In this document: in pieces, positions 9,891-18,220 of the stretch | How the letters are laid out: every line of letters starts with the position of its first letter | Numbering within the stretch: position 1 is the stretch's first letter | DNA from: an uncultured Bacteroidales bacterium | GTDB lineage: Bacteria > Bacteroidota > Bacteroidia > Bacteroidales > Paludibacteraceae | Direction: 5' to 3' | Length of the DNA stretch: 64,000 nt | Assembly: GCA_900316995.1 (NCBI GenBank) | Contig: ONEZ01000001.1 | Coordinates: forward strand, 86,252 to 150,251 | Position numbers and translations under genes: made by a program | Notes under the pieces: generated by a model | What the model was told of the DNA's origin: nothing | Seen by the model: only the letters and a program-made list of their open reading frames with translations | Database searches by the model: none

Positions 9891-11186
9891 TTATTTCAAT
9901 TTCTCTAACATTTTTTGCACCTTTTCGTTGGTTGTATAGCCTTTGTTTACAAGTACAGCCTTAATTGCGGAGCCTAAATCAGCCACGGAGGCAAGGTCAT
10001 CAACACCAAGCATCATTTCAAGGGTGAATTTCATTTTCTTTGAATCACGATACTCCTTTATTCCCATGTTATTGCTACGTTGGTAATCTGCCAATACAGC
10101 ATTCATATCAGCACCACACAATGCAGCTATTATAGCGCAGAAAAAGCCAGTGCGGTCTGTTCCAAGACGGCAGTGTATGCCGTACGGTGCGGAGGTCTCA
10201 TCGGAGGCTATAAAATCAATAATCTCACCTACCCAGCTGCCAACCTTCTCACCTGCCGGATCAGAGTAACAGGTTTCATACTTTGGGGTGCCTGTACCTG
10301 TCTTAACTCCCACATAAAGCACTGCCCCATTGTCTATAATTCCCTGATAGTAAGCGGATATGCTCTCTTTTCTATTCTCACCGTCAAATGTGCAAGTCAC
10401 CAAGTTATTCTCCTCATTCTCTGAGAGGCAGATGTCAGACTTGATGCCGTAGGTCTCAAAATACTCCTTTACCAGATCAACACGCTTGAACTCTGTATTG
10501 TTACGGTTCTTGTCAGTGTATTTGAACGGGTGATAGCAACGTATCAGCTTAGTGGTGCCAGGCACAACACGTACATTGGAGATATCCTGTCTGCCTTGCT
10601 CAGTAGTCAGATCAAAATCTGAGAGCTTCTTTTTATTGGCTGCAAAAGCGCTTTTTGCCTTAATCTCCTCTATGTCATCTGTAGAGAAGACAATTATCTG
10701 GTTCACATCATTTCCAGCAAACTTATAACCTGCCGGCAGCCATGACGGAGCATCCTTCCAAGAACCGTTTACCACAAACTTATACTCAGGCTGTCCGCAG
10801 TTGCCTGGACGTCTTATCTTATCATACGGAACGGTAAGGAACCAGTATGGAAGCACCTTGGCGGTATCGCACCTTGAAAGCGAGTACCCTTCTGTCTCCT
10901 TCCAGTCATTGAACGAGCCACGTATCTCCACTTTCTTTATGTTTTTTATTTTCCACTGTGCGGAGTCAAACACAAAAGTAATGGTTCCCGCCTGTACGTC
11001 CTCAAAATAACATCTCTTTCTGGCATCGGCCAGAGGGTCTGCAACAGCAGGCGGAGTGTCTGGCGTATCAGGAGTATCTGGCGTATCAGGAGTTTCAGGA
11101 GTCTCTGGAGTTTGTGGAGTTGAGTCTTTTTTGCAACCCGAGAGTAGCATAGAAGCAACAAAAATGCAGTAAAATAACTTTTTCAT
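9891..11186 (-). CDS. Lipoprotein tyrosine-phosphatase-like protein with CBM48-like domain
   Basis: The 431-residue protein has a signal peptide ending in the lipobox LLSGC (Cys18) and a Pro/Thr linker of TPD/TPE repeats (residues 24-46). Residues about 67-168 look like a CBM48/AMPK-beta glycogen-binding fold: VEIRGSFNDW near 96 and PEYKFVVNGSWKD near 140. Residues about 190-431 are a Tyr/dual-specificity phosphatase of the Y_phosphatase3 kind, with the signature HCRLGTDRTG (Cys339, Arg345). It is predicted to sit in the membrane facing the periplasm or outside. The substrate is unknown; the domain pairing recalls laforin and SEX4. It is divergent from lysC. Confidence 0.8.
   Translation of the reverse strand: MKKLFYCIFVASMLLSGCKKDSTPQTPETPETPDTPDTPDTPDTPPAVADPLADARKRCYFEDVQAGTITFVFDSAQWKIKNIKKVEIRGSFNDWKETEGYSLSRCDTAKVLPYWFLTVPYDKIRRPGNCGQPEYKFVVNGSWKDAPSWLPAGYKFAGNDVNQIIVFSTDDIEEIKAKSAFAANKKKLSDFDLTTEQGRQDISNVRVVPGTTKLIRCYHPFKYTDKNRNNTEFKRVDLVKEYFETYGIKSDICLSENEENNLVTCTFDGENRKESISAYYQGIIDNGAVLYVGVKTGTGTPKYETCYSDPAGEKVGSWVGEIIDFIASDETSAPYGIHCRLGTDRTGFFCAIIAALCGADMNAVLADYQRSNNMGIKEYRDSKKMKFTLEMMLGVDDLASVADLGSAIKAVLVNKGYTTNEKVQKMLEKLK
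11040..11118 (-). repeat. Short coding repeat for a TPD/TPE linker
   Basis: Near-perfect 9-bp steps (plus-strand forms such as GGCGTATCA, GGAGTATCT and GGAGTTTCA) encode the Pro-Thr-Asp/Glu linker just behind the lipoprotein signal peptide. Copy number could vary by slippage without breaking the frame. Confidence 0.75.
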
Positions 11187-11210
11187 ATATTCTTATAAGT
11201 GGTTATGGTG

Positions 11211-11218
11211 CAAATGTA
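11211..11218 (-). promoter_or_regulatory. Promoter -7 of the phosphatase gene
   Basis: TACATTTG on the minus strand matches the Bacteroidota -7 consensus TAnnTTTG, 25 bases upstream of the phosphatase start. It is back to back with the lysC promoter. Confidence 0.6.
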
Positions 11219-11230
11219 GGAAAAATTCCT

Positions 11231-11238
11231 TAATTTTG
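11231..11238 (+). promoter_or_regulatory. Promoter -7 of lysC
   Basis: TAATTTTG matches TAnnTTTG and lies 26 bases before the lysC ATG. The leader is too short for a lysine riboswitch. Confidence 0.6.
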
Positions 11239-11264
11239 CACGTTTTAAGAAAATATAATACGAT

Positions 11265-12584
11265 ATGTTAATACAGAAATTCGGCGGCACATCCGTAGGT
11301 TCCGCCCAGAGAATGAAAGAGGTTTCCAAGCTGGTGAATGACGGCAAGAAGAAAATTGTGGTTCTATCCGCAATGTCAGGCACCACAAACACTCTTGTTG
11401 AGATTGCAGACTACCTGTACAAGAAAAACCCCGTAAGCGCAAATGAGGTTATAAACACACTTGAGCACAAGTACATGGGTGTTATAGAGGAGCTTTATAC
11501 CACCGATGCCTACAAAACCAAGGCCAAAGAGGCTCTCAAAGTGAATTTTGATCTTCTGCGTTCACTCTGCAAGAACAACTTCTTCACTGTATTTGAGGAG
11601 AAAGTGGTTCTATCACAAGGCGAGCAGATGTCAACAGCCATGGTAAACCTCTACATGAATGAGTGCGGCGTTAAATCTGTGCTGCTGCCAGCTCTTGACT
11701 ATATGCGCATTGACAAGAACGAGGAGCCTGATACAGCATACATCCGTGAGCACCTCCAGAAAGAGCTTGACAAGCTGCCTTCAGACACCATGATATACAT
11801 CACTCAGGGTTACATCTGCCGTAACGCTTATAATGAGATAGACAACCTCAAGCGTGGCGGTAGTGACTACTCCGCTTCACTTATAGGCGCCGCAATACAC
11901 GCTGATGAGATTCAGATATGGACCGATATTGACGGAATGCACAATAATGACCCACGTTTTGTAGAGGGCACACAACCCGTTGCAAACCTCCACTTTGAGG
12001 AGGCAGCTGAGCTTGCATACTTTGGCGCCAAGATTCTGCACCCCACATGTATTCTGCCTGCGAAACTGGCAAACATACCTGTACGTCTGCTCAACACAAT
12101 GGATCCTTCAGCACAAGGTACACTGATATCAAACAAAATCACACCTCACAAGATAGAGGCAGTGGCCGCCAAAGACAGCATCACAGCCATCAAGATTAAA
12201 TCAGGCCGCATGTTGCTTGCCTACGGATTCCTGCGCAAGGTGTTCGAGTGCTTTGAGCTTTACAAGACATCAATTGACATGATTACAACCAGTGAGGTTG
12301 GCGTATCTGTCACCATTGACAACACCAAGCATCTTGATGAGATAGTTAACGAGCTCAAAAAGTTTGGCACTGTCACTGTAGAAAAAGACATGGTAATTAT
12401 CTGCGTGGTTGGAGATATGAACTCTGAGAACATCGGATTCCAAGCCAAGATAGTAAATGCGCTAAGCGAGATTCCTGTGCGTATGATTTCATACGGCGGT
12501 AGCAACTATAACGTATCATTCCTTGTAAAAGCATCAGACAAGAAGCGTGCTCTTGAGGCGCTAAGCAAGAACCTATTCAACTAA
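11265..12584 (+). CDS. lysC: Aspartate kinase (monofunctional)
   Basis: The 439-residue enzyme phosphorylates aspartate, the entry to lysine, threonine and methionine synthesis. The N-terminus MLIQKFGGTSVGS is the kinase signature, and the C-terminal 140 residues look like paired ACT domains (for example SIDMITTSEVGVSVTID). No homoserine dehydrogenase is fused. lysA starts three bases after the stop, so feedback control by lysine is likely, though this is inferred from the context. Confidence 0.95.
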   Translation: MLIQKFGGTSVGSAQRMKEVSKLVNDGKKKIVVLSAMSGTTNTLVEIADYLYKKNPVSANEVINTLEHKYMGVIEELYTTDAYKTKAKEALKVNFDLLRSLCKNNFFTVFEEKVVLSQGEQMSTAMVNLYMNECGVKSVLLPALDYMRIDKNEEPDTAYIREHLQKELDKLPSDTMIYITQGYICRNAYNEIDNLKRGGSDYSASLIGAAIHADEIQIWTDIDGMHNNDPRFVEGTQPVANLHFEEAAELAYFGAKILHPTCILPAKLANIPVRLLNTMDPSAQGTLISNKITPHKIEAVAAKDSITAIKIKSGRMLLAYGFLRKVFECFELYKTSIDMITTSEVGVSVTIDNTKHLDEIVNELKKFGTVTVEKDMVIICVVGDMNSENIGFQAKIVNALSEIPVRMISYGGSNYNVSFLVKASDKKRALEALSKNLFN

Positions 12585-12587
12585 AAA

Positions 12588-13754
12588 ATGAGTAAAGGAA
12601 ATTTTCCTATAGATAAGTTCCAAAAGATTCAAACTCCGTTCTACTATTATGACATGGAGTTACTTGACAAGACACTCACCACTGTAAAGGAAGAGACTGC
12701 CAAGTACGGGTTTACAGAGCATTACGCCATAAAGGCCAATGCAAACCCCACCCTACTCAAGCATATAGCAAGTTACGGATTTGGAGCAGACTGCGTTAGC
12801 GGCGGCGAGGTGAAGGCTGCGCTTGAAGCAGGTTTTGACCCTGCCAAGATAGTTTTTGCAGGCGTTGGCAAGGCCGACTGGGAGATAGAAACCGCACTTG
12901 ACGGCGGCATATTCTGCTTTAATGTGGAGTCTGTGCCAGAGGCTGAAATAATCAACGCCATAGCAGGTGCAAAGGGTAAAAAAGCCTGTGTGGAGATACG
13001 AGTTAATCCAAACGTTGACGCACACACCCATGCAAAAATAACCACTGGCCTTAGCGAGAACAAGTTCGGGATAAACCTGTCACAGCTGCCAATGGTAATA
13101 GGCAAAATAGAATCCCTTGAAAACCTTGAACTTATAGGGCTTCATTTCCATATAGGCTCTCAGATTACAGACATGCATGTCTTTGAAGCACTATGCACAA
13201 AGGTTAATGAGATAGTTGAAGAGCTTGCATCGGCTGGCAGGACATTCAGCAACCTTAACTTTGGCGGCGGCTTGGGCATTGACTACCAAGACCCTGACAA
13301 ACACAGCATTCCACAGTTCAAAGAGTATTTCAAGGTCTTTAATGACAATGTGAAACGTTCAGCTAACGTCAAGCTGCATTTTGAGCTTGGACGCGCGATA
13401 GTGGCACAATGCGGAACGCTCATTAGCAAAGTGCTGTACATAAAGGAGGGAGAAGTTAAGAAGTTCGCCATACTTGACGCAGGCTTTACAGAGCTAATAC
13501 GCCCTGCCATGTATGACGCCTACCATAGCATTGAGAACATCACAAGCAACGATGCAGAGGATGTTTATGATGTTGTGGGTCCTATATGTGAGTCATCAGA
13601 TGTGTTTGCAAAAGAGAGAAAGTTAAACAAAGCTAAGCGAGGAGACCTGTTCGCACTACGTTCAGCAGGCGCATACGGTGAGGTCATGGCATCACAATAT
13701 AATCTTCGCACGCTGCCTAAGGCATATTTCAGCAACAATCAAAATAGTATATGA
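12588..13754 (+). CDS. lysA: Diaminopimelate decarboxylase
   Basis: The 388-residue PLP enzyme decarboxylates meso-diaminopimelate to lysine. HYAIKANANP near residue 45 carries the PLP lysine. HFHIGSQ, FELGRAI and CESSDVF are the fold III decarboxylase motifs for substrate and cofactor binding. It is coupled to lysC upstream and its TGA overlaps the next start codon (ATGA at 13751-13754). Confidence 0.95.
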   Translation: MSKGNFPIDKFQKIQTPFYYYDMELLDKTLTTVKEETAKYGFTEHYAIKANANPTLLKHIASYGFGADCVSGGEVKAALEAGFDPAKIVFAGVGKADWEIETALDGGIFCFNVESVPEAEIINAIAGAKGKKACVEIRVNPNVDAHTHAKITTGLSENKFGINLSQLPMVIGKIESLENLELIGLHFHIGSQITDMHVFEALCTKVNEIVEELASAGRTFSNLNFGGGLGIDYQDPDKHSIPQFKEYFKVFNDNVKRSANVKLHFELGRAIVAQCGTLISKVLYIKEGEVKKFAILDAGFTELIRPAMYDAYHSIENITSNDAEDVYDVVGPICESSDVFAKERKLNKAKRGDLFALRSAGAYGEVMASQYNLRTLPKAYFSNNQNSI

Positions 13755-14947
13755 GCCTTCAGGAACTATTGAATTACATTCAGTGCTCACTTGCACCAGA
13801 ACAATTTGAAGTATGGCACATTGCCATATTCGGGGCTTTTGCCGTCGCATTTTTAGTTCAAATGTTCTGGTGGTGCGGTTTTTTCACCCGTTTGCTGGGT
13901 TACAACAAAAAATTCTGCAAAAACCTTGTAAAGTTTAACTTTGAGCAGCCTGAAGTAACAGTTATCATCTGCGCCAAAAATGAGGAGGAGAATCTCAAGA
14001 AGAACATCCCTCTTATCATGAATCAACTATACCCCAAATATGAGGTGATTGTGATAAATGACGCATCGTATGATGACACAGAGATGATTTTGGCTGAAAT
14101 GAAGCTTAAATATCCTAATCTCCGTACAACATACGTACCTGAAAAAGCTAAATTTGTTGACTCCAAAAAATTTGCATTATCATTGGGCATAAAAGCGGCT
14201 CAAAATGACATACTTGTATTCACTGATGCAGATTGCGTGCCCGCAAGTAAAGACTGGCTGGGCAACATAGTACGCCACTTTGACCAAAACACTGATATAG
14301 TGTTAGGCTATGGTGCATATAGCTACAACGGCACATTCCTGAACCGCCTGCAGGTGCTTGACACCATGTTTATTGCCATGCAGTACTTTAACTACTCACT
14401 TGCAGGAAAAACCTACATGGGTGTAGGGCGTAACATGGCATACCGTAAAAGTATGTTCCTTAAATCAAGAGGATTCTCAAGCCACCTTAATTTGCAGTCA
14501 GGTGATGACGACCTGTTTATCAATGAGGTGGCCACACCAACCAACACTAAAATTGAAGTGCAGCCTGAAAGCAGGACAATATCAGAACCTAAGCCTACGT
14601 TTAAAAATTGGTTGCGCCAAAAGGAGCGCCACATTTCAACAGGTGCACACTACAAAGCTCAGACCAAATGGCTCATTGGCACGGAGATGGCGTGGAGAGT
14701 TCTATTCTACGCTCTTTTTATAGTCTCTGCAATTATAGGTAACTATGTTACGTTCTCTATTGCAGCGCTAATGTTTTTAGTGAGATACATAACACAAGAC
14801 ATCATACTGACCAAAAGTGCCAAAATACTTGGCGAGCAGAAATTTAAGGCAAAAGTGCTCCTGCTCGATGTTTTAATCCCGCTTATAAACCTTTTTATCA
14901 GCATTAAAATAGGGCTTAGCGGCGGCACTACCTATAAATGGAAATAA
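13751..14947 (+). CDS. Membrane glycosyltransferase family 2
   Basis: The 398-residue protein has one N-terminal membrane segment (about residues 25-45), a cytosolic GT2 domain and two or three C-terminal membrane segments (about 315-385). GT2 motifs are VIICAKNEEENL, NDASYDDT and FTDADC (DxD type), with a WLRQKERH element like the Q/RxxRW of processive enzymes. It overlaps lysA by four bases. Acceptor and product are not known; a cell-envelope glycan or glycolipid is likely. Confidence 0.85.
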   Translation: MSLQELLNYIQCSLAPEQFEVWHIAIFGAFAVAFLVQMFWWCGFFTRLLGYNKKFCKNLVKFNFEQPEVTVIICAKNEEENLKKNIPLIMNQLYPKYEVIVINDASYDDTEMILAEMKLKYPNLRTTYVPEKAKFVDSKKFALSLGIKAAQNDILVFTDADCVPASKDWLGNIVRHFDQNTDIVLGYGAYSYNGTFLNRLQVLDTMFIAMQYFNYSLAGKTYMGVGRNMAYRKSMFLKSRGFSSHLNLQSGDDDLFINEVATPTNTKIEVQPESRTISEPKPTFKNWLRQKERHISTGAHYKAQTKWLIGTEMAWRVLFYALFIVSAIIGNYVTFSIAALMFLVRYITQDIILTKSAKILGEQKFKAKVLLLDVLIPLINLFISIKIGLSGGTTYKWK

Positions 14948-14952
14948 ATTAC

Positions 14953-14960
14953 TAACTTTG
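14953..14960 (+). promoter_or_regulatory. Promoter -7 directly before bamD
   Basis: TAACTTTG matches TAnnTTTG and ends six bases before the GTG at 14967. Transcription would begin almost at the start codon, which suggests a leaderless or very short leader. Confidence 0.55.
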
Positions 14961-14966
14961 CAGCCC

Positions 14967-15794
14967 GTGAAAAAAGCGCTATACATATTTGCAATACTGC
15001 TCTTCTCCGTTACAGCAACGGCAAAGAAGAAAGAGAACTTCTCCAAAATTCTTAAGAATCCGGATGTAGAAGTCAAGTACAAATATGCATTGGAATATTA
15101 CAATAACGGAGACTACAAAAAGGCCATAACGCTTTTTGAAGATGTACAGAACGGATACAGAGGTACAGAAACAGCGCAACACATACTATACTATCTGGCA
15201 ATGTGTTATGTAAAACGTAAGGATTATGAGAGCGCGGAGCACTACCTTACAAACTACCTCAGCACTTACGTGCGCGGGGAGTATATTGAGGAGTGTAACT
15301 TTATGCTCGCATACTGTTACTATAAGGAGTCTCCACATTATGAGCTTGACCAGACATCAACTGTAAAGGCCATAGAGCAGCTGAACCACTGTCTGGCTCT
15401 CTACCCTAACCATGAGAAGGCGGAGGATGCCAAGACAATGCGCACTGAGATGCTTGACAAACTGGCCAGACGCGAACTTGCCAACGCCACACTGTACTAT
15501 AACCTTGGTAACTACAGAGGCAATAACTACCGTGCGGCCATAGTGGTTTCGCAAAACGCTATCAATGACTACCCGGAATGTGAGTACTTGGAGCAGTTCG
15601 CCTATATTATAGTACGTTCAAAATATAAGGAGGCGATAAACTCCAACACCAAGAAAATATACATAAGAAGTGAGGACGCATGGGACGAGTGTTATTATTT
15701 TCTGAATGAGTTTCCGGAAACAAAACACCGTAAAGAGATTGAGAAAATGGCGGCTCACCTTGAGAAAATTAACAAAAGCAAACTTAAATTATAA
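14967..15794 (+). CDS. bamD: Outer membrane assembly factor BamD-like
   Basis: The protein (about 275 residues) is a TPR protein like BamD, the periplasmic partner of the BamA beta-barrel assembly machine. TPR-type repeats begin at YALEYYNNGDYKKAITLFEDV. GTG at 14967 gives VKKALYIFA as signal peptide; a TTG at 14958 would add three residues but lies inside the promoter. The signal region ends VTATAKKK with no Cys, so the usual lipobox is absent. The order bamD-rpoZ-coaBC-DUF4835-recN is conserved in Bacteroidales and supports the call. Confidence 0.82.
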   Translation: MKKALYIFAILLFSVTATAKKKENFSKILKNPDVEVKYKYALEYYNNGDYKKAITLFEDVQNGYRGTETAQHILYYLAMCYVKRKDYESAEHYLTNYLSTYVRGEYIEECNFMLAYCYYKESPHYELDQTSTVKAIEQLNHCLALYPNHEKAEDAKTMRTEMLDKLARRELANATLYYNLGNYRGNNYRAAIVVSQNAINDYPECEYLEQFAYIIVRSKYKEAINSNTKKIYIRSEDAWDECYYFLNEFPETKHRKEIEKMAAHLEKINKSKLKL

Positions 15795-15804
15795 TTTAAA
15801 TAAA

Positions 15805-16131
15805 ATGGATTACAAGAAATCAAACGCTCCTACATCTACAATTACCAGGGATGTAAATTCACTTTGTGAGAATACTGGAAATGTTTATGAAACTGTAGTT
15901 ATTATCTCAAAGCGCGCAAACCAGATTAGTCTTGAGATAAGAGACGAGCTGAAACGCAAACTTGAGGAGTTCTCTACTAACACAGTGGATAACCTTGATG
16001 AGGTTTTTGAGAACCGTGAGCAGATTGAAATTTCAAAGTACTACGAGCGCTTGCCAAAACCAACTCTTTTGGCCACACAGGAGTACATTGAAGACAAGAC
16101 CTACTTCCGTAACCCTGCTAAAATAAAGTAA
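15805..16131 (+). CDS. rpoZ: RNA polymerase omega-like subunit
   Basis: The 108-residue protein begins MDYKKSNAPT and resembles the Bacteroidota RNA polymerase omega/Rpb6 family, which helps assembly of the beta-prime subunit. VYETVVIISKRANQIS is the family core. The ATG at 15805 fits the gap after bamD; an in-frame start at 15706 would overlap bamD widely and is rejected. It ends two bases before coaBC. Confidence 0.85.
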   Translation: MDYKKSNAPTSTITRDVNSLCENTGNVYETVVIISKRANQISLEIRDELKRKLEEFSTNTVDNLDEVFENREQIEISKYYERLPKPTLLATQEYIEDKTYFRNPAKIK

Positions 16132-16132
16132 G

Positions 16133-17326
16133 TTGCACGGTAAGCACGTCATACTTGGAGTAACAGGCGGTATTGCGGCCTATAAGGCGGCATACCTTGT
16201 GCGTTCTCTGGTCAAAGCTGGCGCAGAGGTCAAAGTTATTATGACAGAAAACGCCAAAAAGTTTGTGGCTCCGCTTACATTCTCAACCCTTTCAGGGAAC
16301 CCTGTATATACAGAGTTTTTCAACCCTGAGAACGGAGAGTGGCACAGCCACGTTAAGTTAGGGCTGTGGGCGGATTTATTCATTATAGCTCCAGCCACAG
16401 CAAACACCATAGCCAAGATGGCGCACGGTATAGCAGACAACCTGCTTACCACCACATACCTTTCCGCACGCTGCCGCACCTTAGTGGTGCCTGCCATGGA
16501 TTTGGACATGTACGCCCACACAGCCACACAGGAGAATCTTGAAACACTTAGGCAACGTGGTGTTATAGTTATGGATCCTGCAAGCGGACAGCTTGCAAGC
16601 GGTTTGGAAGGCAAAGGCAGGATGCCGGAGCCTGATGACATTCTGAGTTTTGCATCAAATGTCCTGACACGTCAGCAGGACCTTGCCGGCAAGAAGATTC
16701 TTATCACCGCAGGACCCACATACGAGAACATAGACCCTGTACGCTTTATAGGCAACTACTCCACTGGAAAGATGGGATATGCCATTGCAGATGAGTGTGC
16801 TTCACGCGGAGCAGATGTGACTGTAGTTTCAGGGCCTGTGAGTATTGAGCCAAATAACAAGCAGGTGAAAGTGGTAAATGTAAGAAGCGCCTCAGATATG
16901 TTCAACGCAGCTGAGAGCCTGTTTGAAAGCTCTGATATTACAGTTTTGAGCGCAGCAGTGGCTGACTTCACCCCTGTTTCAAAAGCAGACAGCAAAATAA
17001 AAAGGGAGAAAGACAATCTTACGCTTGAGCTCCACCCTACCGTAGATATTGCAGCATCGCTGGGCAAGAGAAAGCGCAGCAATCAAATGCTGGTAGGCTT
17101 TGCGCTTGAAACAGATAATGAAGAACTTAACGCAAAATCAAAACTGGAACGCAAGAATTTTGACTTTATAGTTCTCAACTCAATGCGCAACCCTGGCACA
17201 TGTTTTGGCTCAGACAACAATCAGATTAAGATAATTGACAGAAACAATATCGTAAGCTACCCGTTCAAGTCTAAAACGGAGGTTGCTAAAGATATTGTTG
17301 ACAAGATAGCATCATGGGGAGAATAA
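16133..17326 (+). CDS. coaBC: Bifunctional phosphopantothenoylcysteine synthase/decarboxylase
   Basis: The 397-residue enzyme does two steps of coenzyme A synthesis: joining cysteine to 4'-phosphopantothenate (CoaB half) and decarboxylating the product (CoaC half). The flavoprotein half opens LGVTGGIAAYKA and contains PAMDLDMY. The CoaB half has ITAGPTYENIDPVRFIGNYS. The start is TTG at 16133, one base after the rpoZ stop; no ATG occurs in frame nearby. It overlaps the next gene by 13 bases. Confidence 0.95.
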   Translation: MHGKHVILGVTGGIAAYKAAYLVRSLVKAGAEVKVIMTENAKKFVAPLTFSTLSGNPVYTEFFNPENGEWHSHVKLGLWADLFIIAPATANTIAKMAHGIADNLLTTTYLSARCRTLVVPAMDLDMYAHTATQENLETLRQRGVIVMDPASGQLASGLEGKGRMPEPDDILSFASNVLTRQQDLAGKKILITAGPTYENIDPVRFIGNYSTGKMGYAIADECASRGADVTVVSGPVSIEPNNKQVKVVNVRSASDMFNAAESLFESSDITVLSAAVADFTPVSKADSKIKREKDNLTLELHPTVDIAASLGKRKRSNQMLVGFALETDNEELNAKSKLERKNFDFIVLNSMRNPGTCFGSDNNQIKIIDRNNIVSYPFKSKTEVAKDIVDKIASWGE

Positions 17327-18207
17327 AAACCATATTGGCAATAGTGTTTCTGTGTTTTGCCACACTATGTAACGCACAGGAGCTAAAGTGTAAGGTTACT
17401 GTAAATTCAGACAAGATTCAAGGCACAAACAAATCTGTATTTGAGGCACTTGAAAAGGCTATCTATGAGTTTATGAATGAGCGTCAGTTCACAGAATACA
17501 AATATGATGAGAAAGAGAGAATAGTATGCTCTCTCTATATTATAGTGAACTCATACGTCAACAACTACTTTAACGCAGAAATTCAGGTTAGTGCGGAGCG
17601 TCCTGTATTTGGAAGCAGCTATAAAACCCCTACATTTGCTTTTAATGACAAAGCGTTCAACTTTTCATACTCAGAGGGTGACGCCTTGAACTTTGGAATG
17701 ACCTCATTTGGAGACAACCTGCCTGAGGTGCTGGCCTACTATGCCTACATAATCATAGGCACGGATTGTGACTCGTTCTCACGTTTGGGAGGCACACACT
17801 TCTTCAATATGGCAGAGCAGATTGTGAACCAAGCGCAAAGCACAAACGAGGTGGGATGGAAGGCTTTTGAAGACAACCATAACCGCTATGCGCTTATAAA
17901 CAACATACTTGATGACGTTTCAAAGCCATACCGAGAGTATTTCTACACCTATCATCGCCTGGCGCTTGACAATATGTATAAGTCAGCTGATAACAGCCGT
18001 GCCATGATAGTGGAAGGATTGGAGACACTAAAGACATGCTACAAAGCCCGTCCTTCAATGATTATCATAAATGAGTTCACCTCCACAAAGATTGATGAGA
18101 TGGTGAACATTCTTTCACAAGGTTCAAAGGATGAACGCAAAAAAGCCTACGACATTTTCAGCTACATAGCCCCCACAGAGCAGAAAAAGTACGAGGCATT
18201 GAAATAA
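17314..18207 (+). CDS. DUF4835 family secreted protein
   Basis: The 297-residue protein has a signal peptide (ILAIVFLCFATLCNAQ) and matches the Bacteroidota DUF4835 family by sequence feel and by its fixed place between coaBC and recN. Its function is not known. It starts inside the coaBC end, so translation is probably coupled. Periplasmic or outer-membrane-linked location is inferred from the signal peptide. Confidence 0.85.
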   Translation: MGRIKTILAIVFLCFATLCNAQELKCKVTVNSDKIQGTNKSVFEALEKAIYEFMNERQFTEYKYDEKERIVCSLYIIVNSYVNNYFNAEIQVSAERPVFGSSYKTPTFAFNDKAFNFSYSEGDALNFGMTSFGDNLPEVLAYYAYIIIGTDCDSFSRLGGTHFFNMAEQIVNQAQSTNEVGWKAFEDNHNRYALINNILDDVSKPYREYFYTYHRLALDNMYKSADNSRAMIVEGLETLKTCYKARPSMIIINEFTSTKIDEMVNILSQGSKDERKKAYDIFSYIAPTEQKKYEALK

Positions 18208-18220
18208 ACCAACACACATC

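Noticed and set aside
11187-11264. Lysine riboswitch before lysC
   Set aside because: The leader after the promoter is only about 20-26 bases.
15706-15804. N-terminal extension of the omega-like subunit
   Set aside because: It would overlap the bamD end in another frame; the ATG at 15805 gives the family's usual N-terminus.
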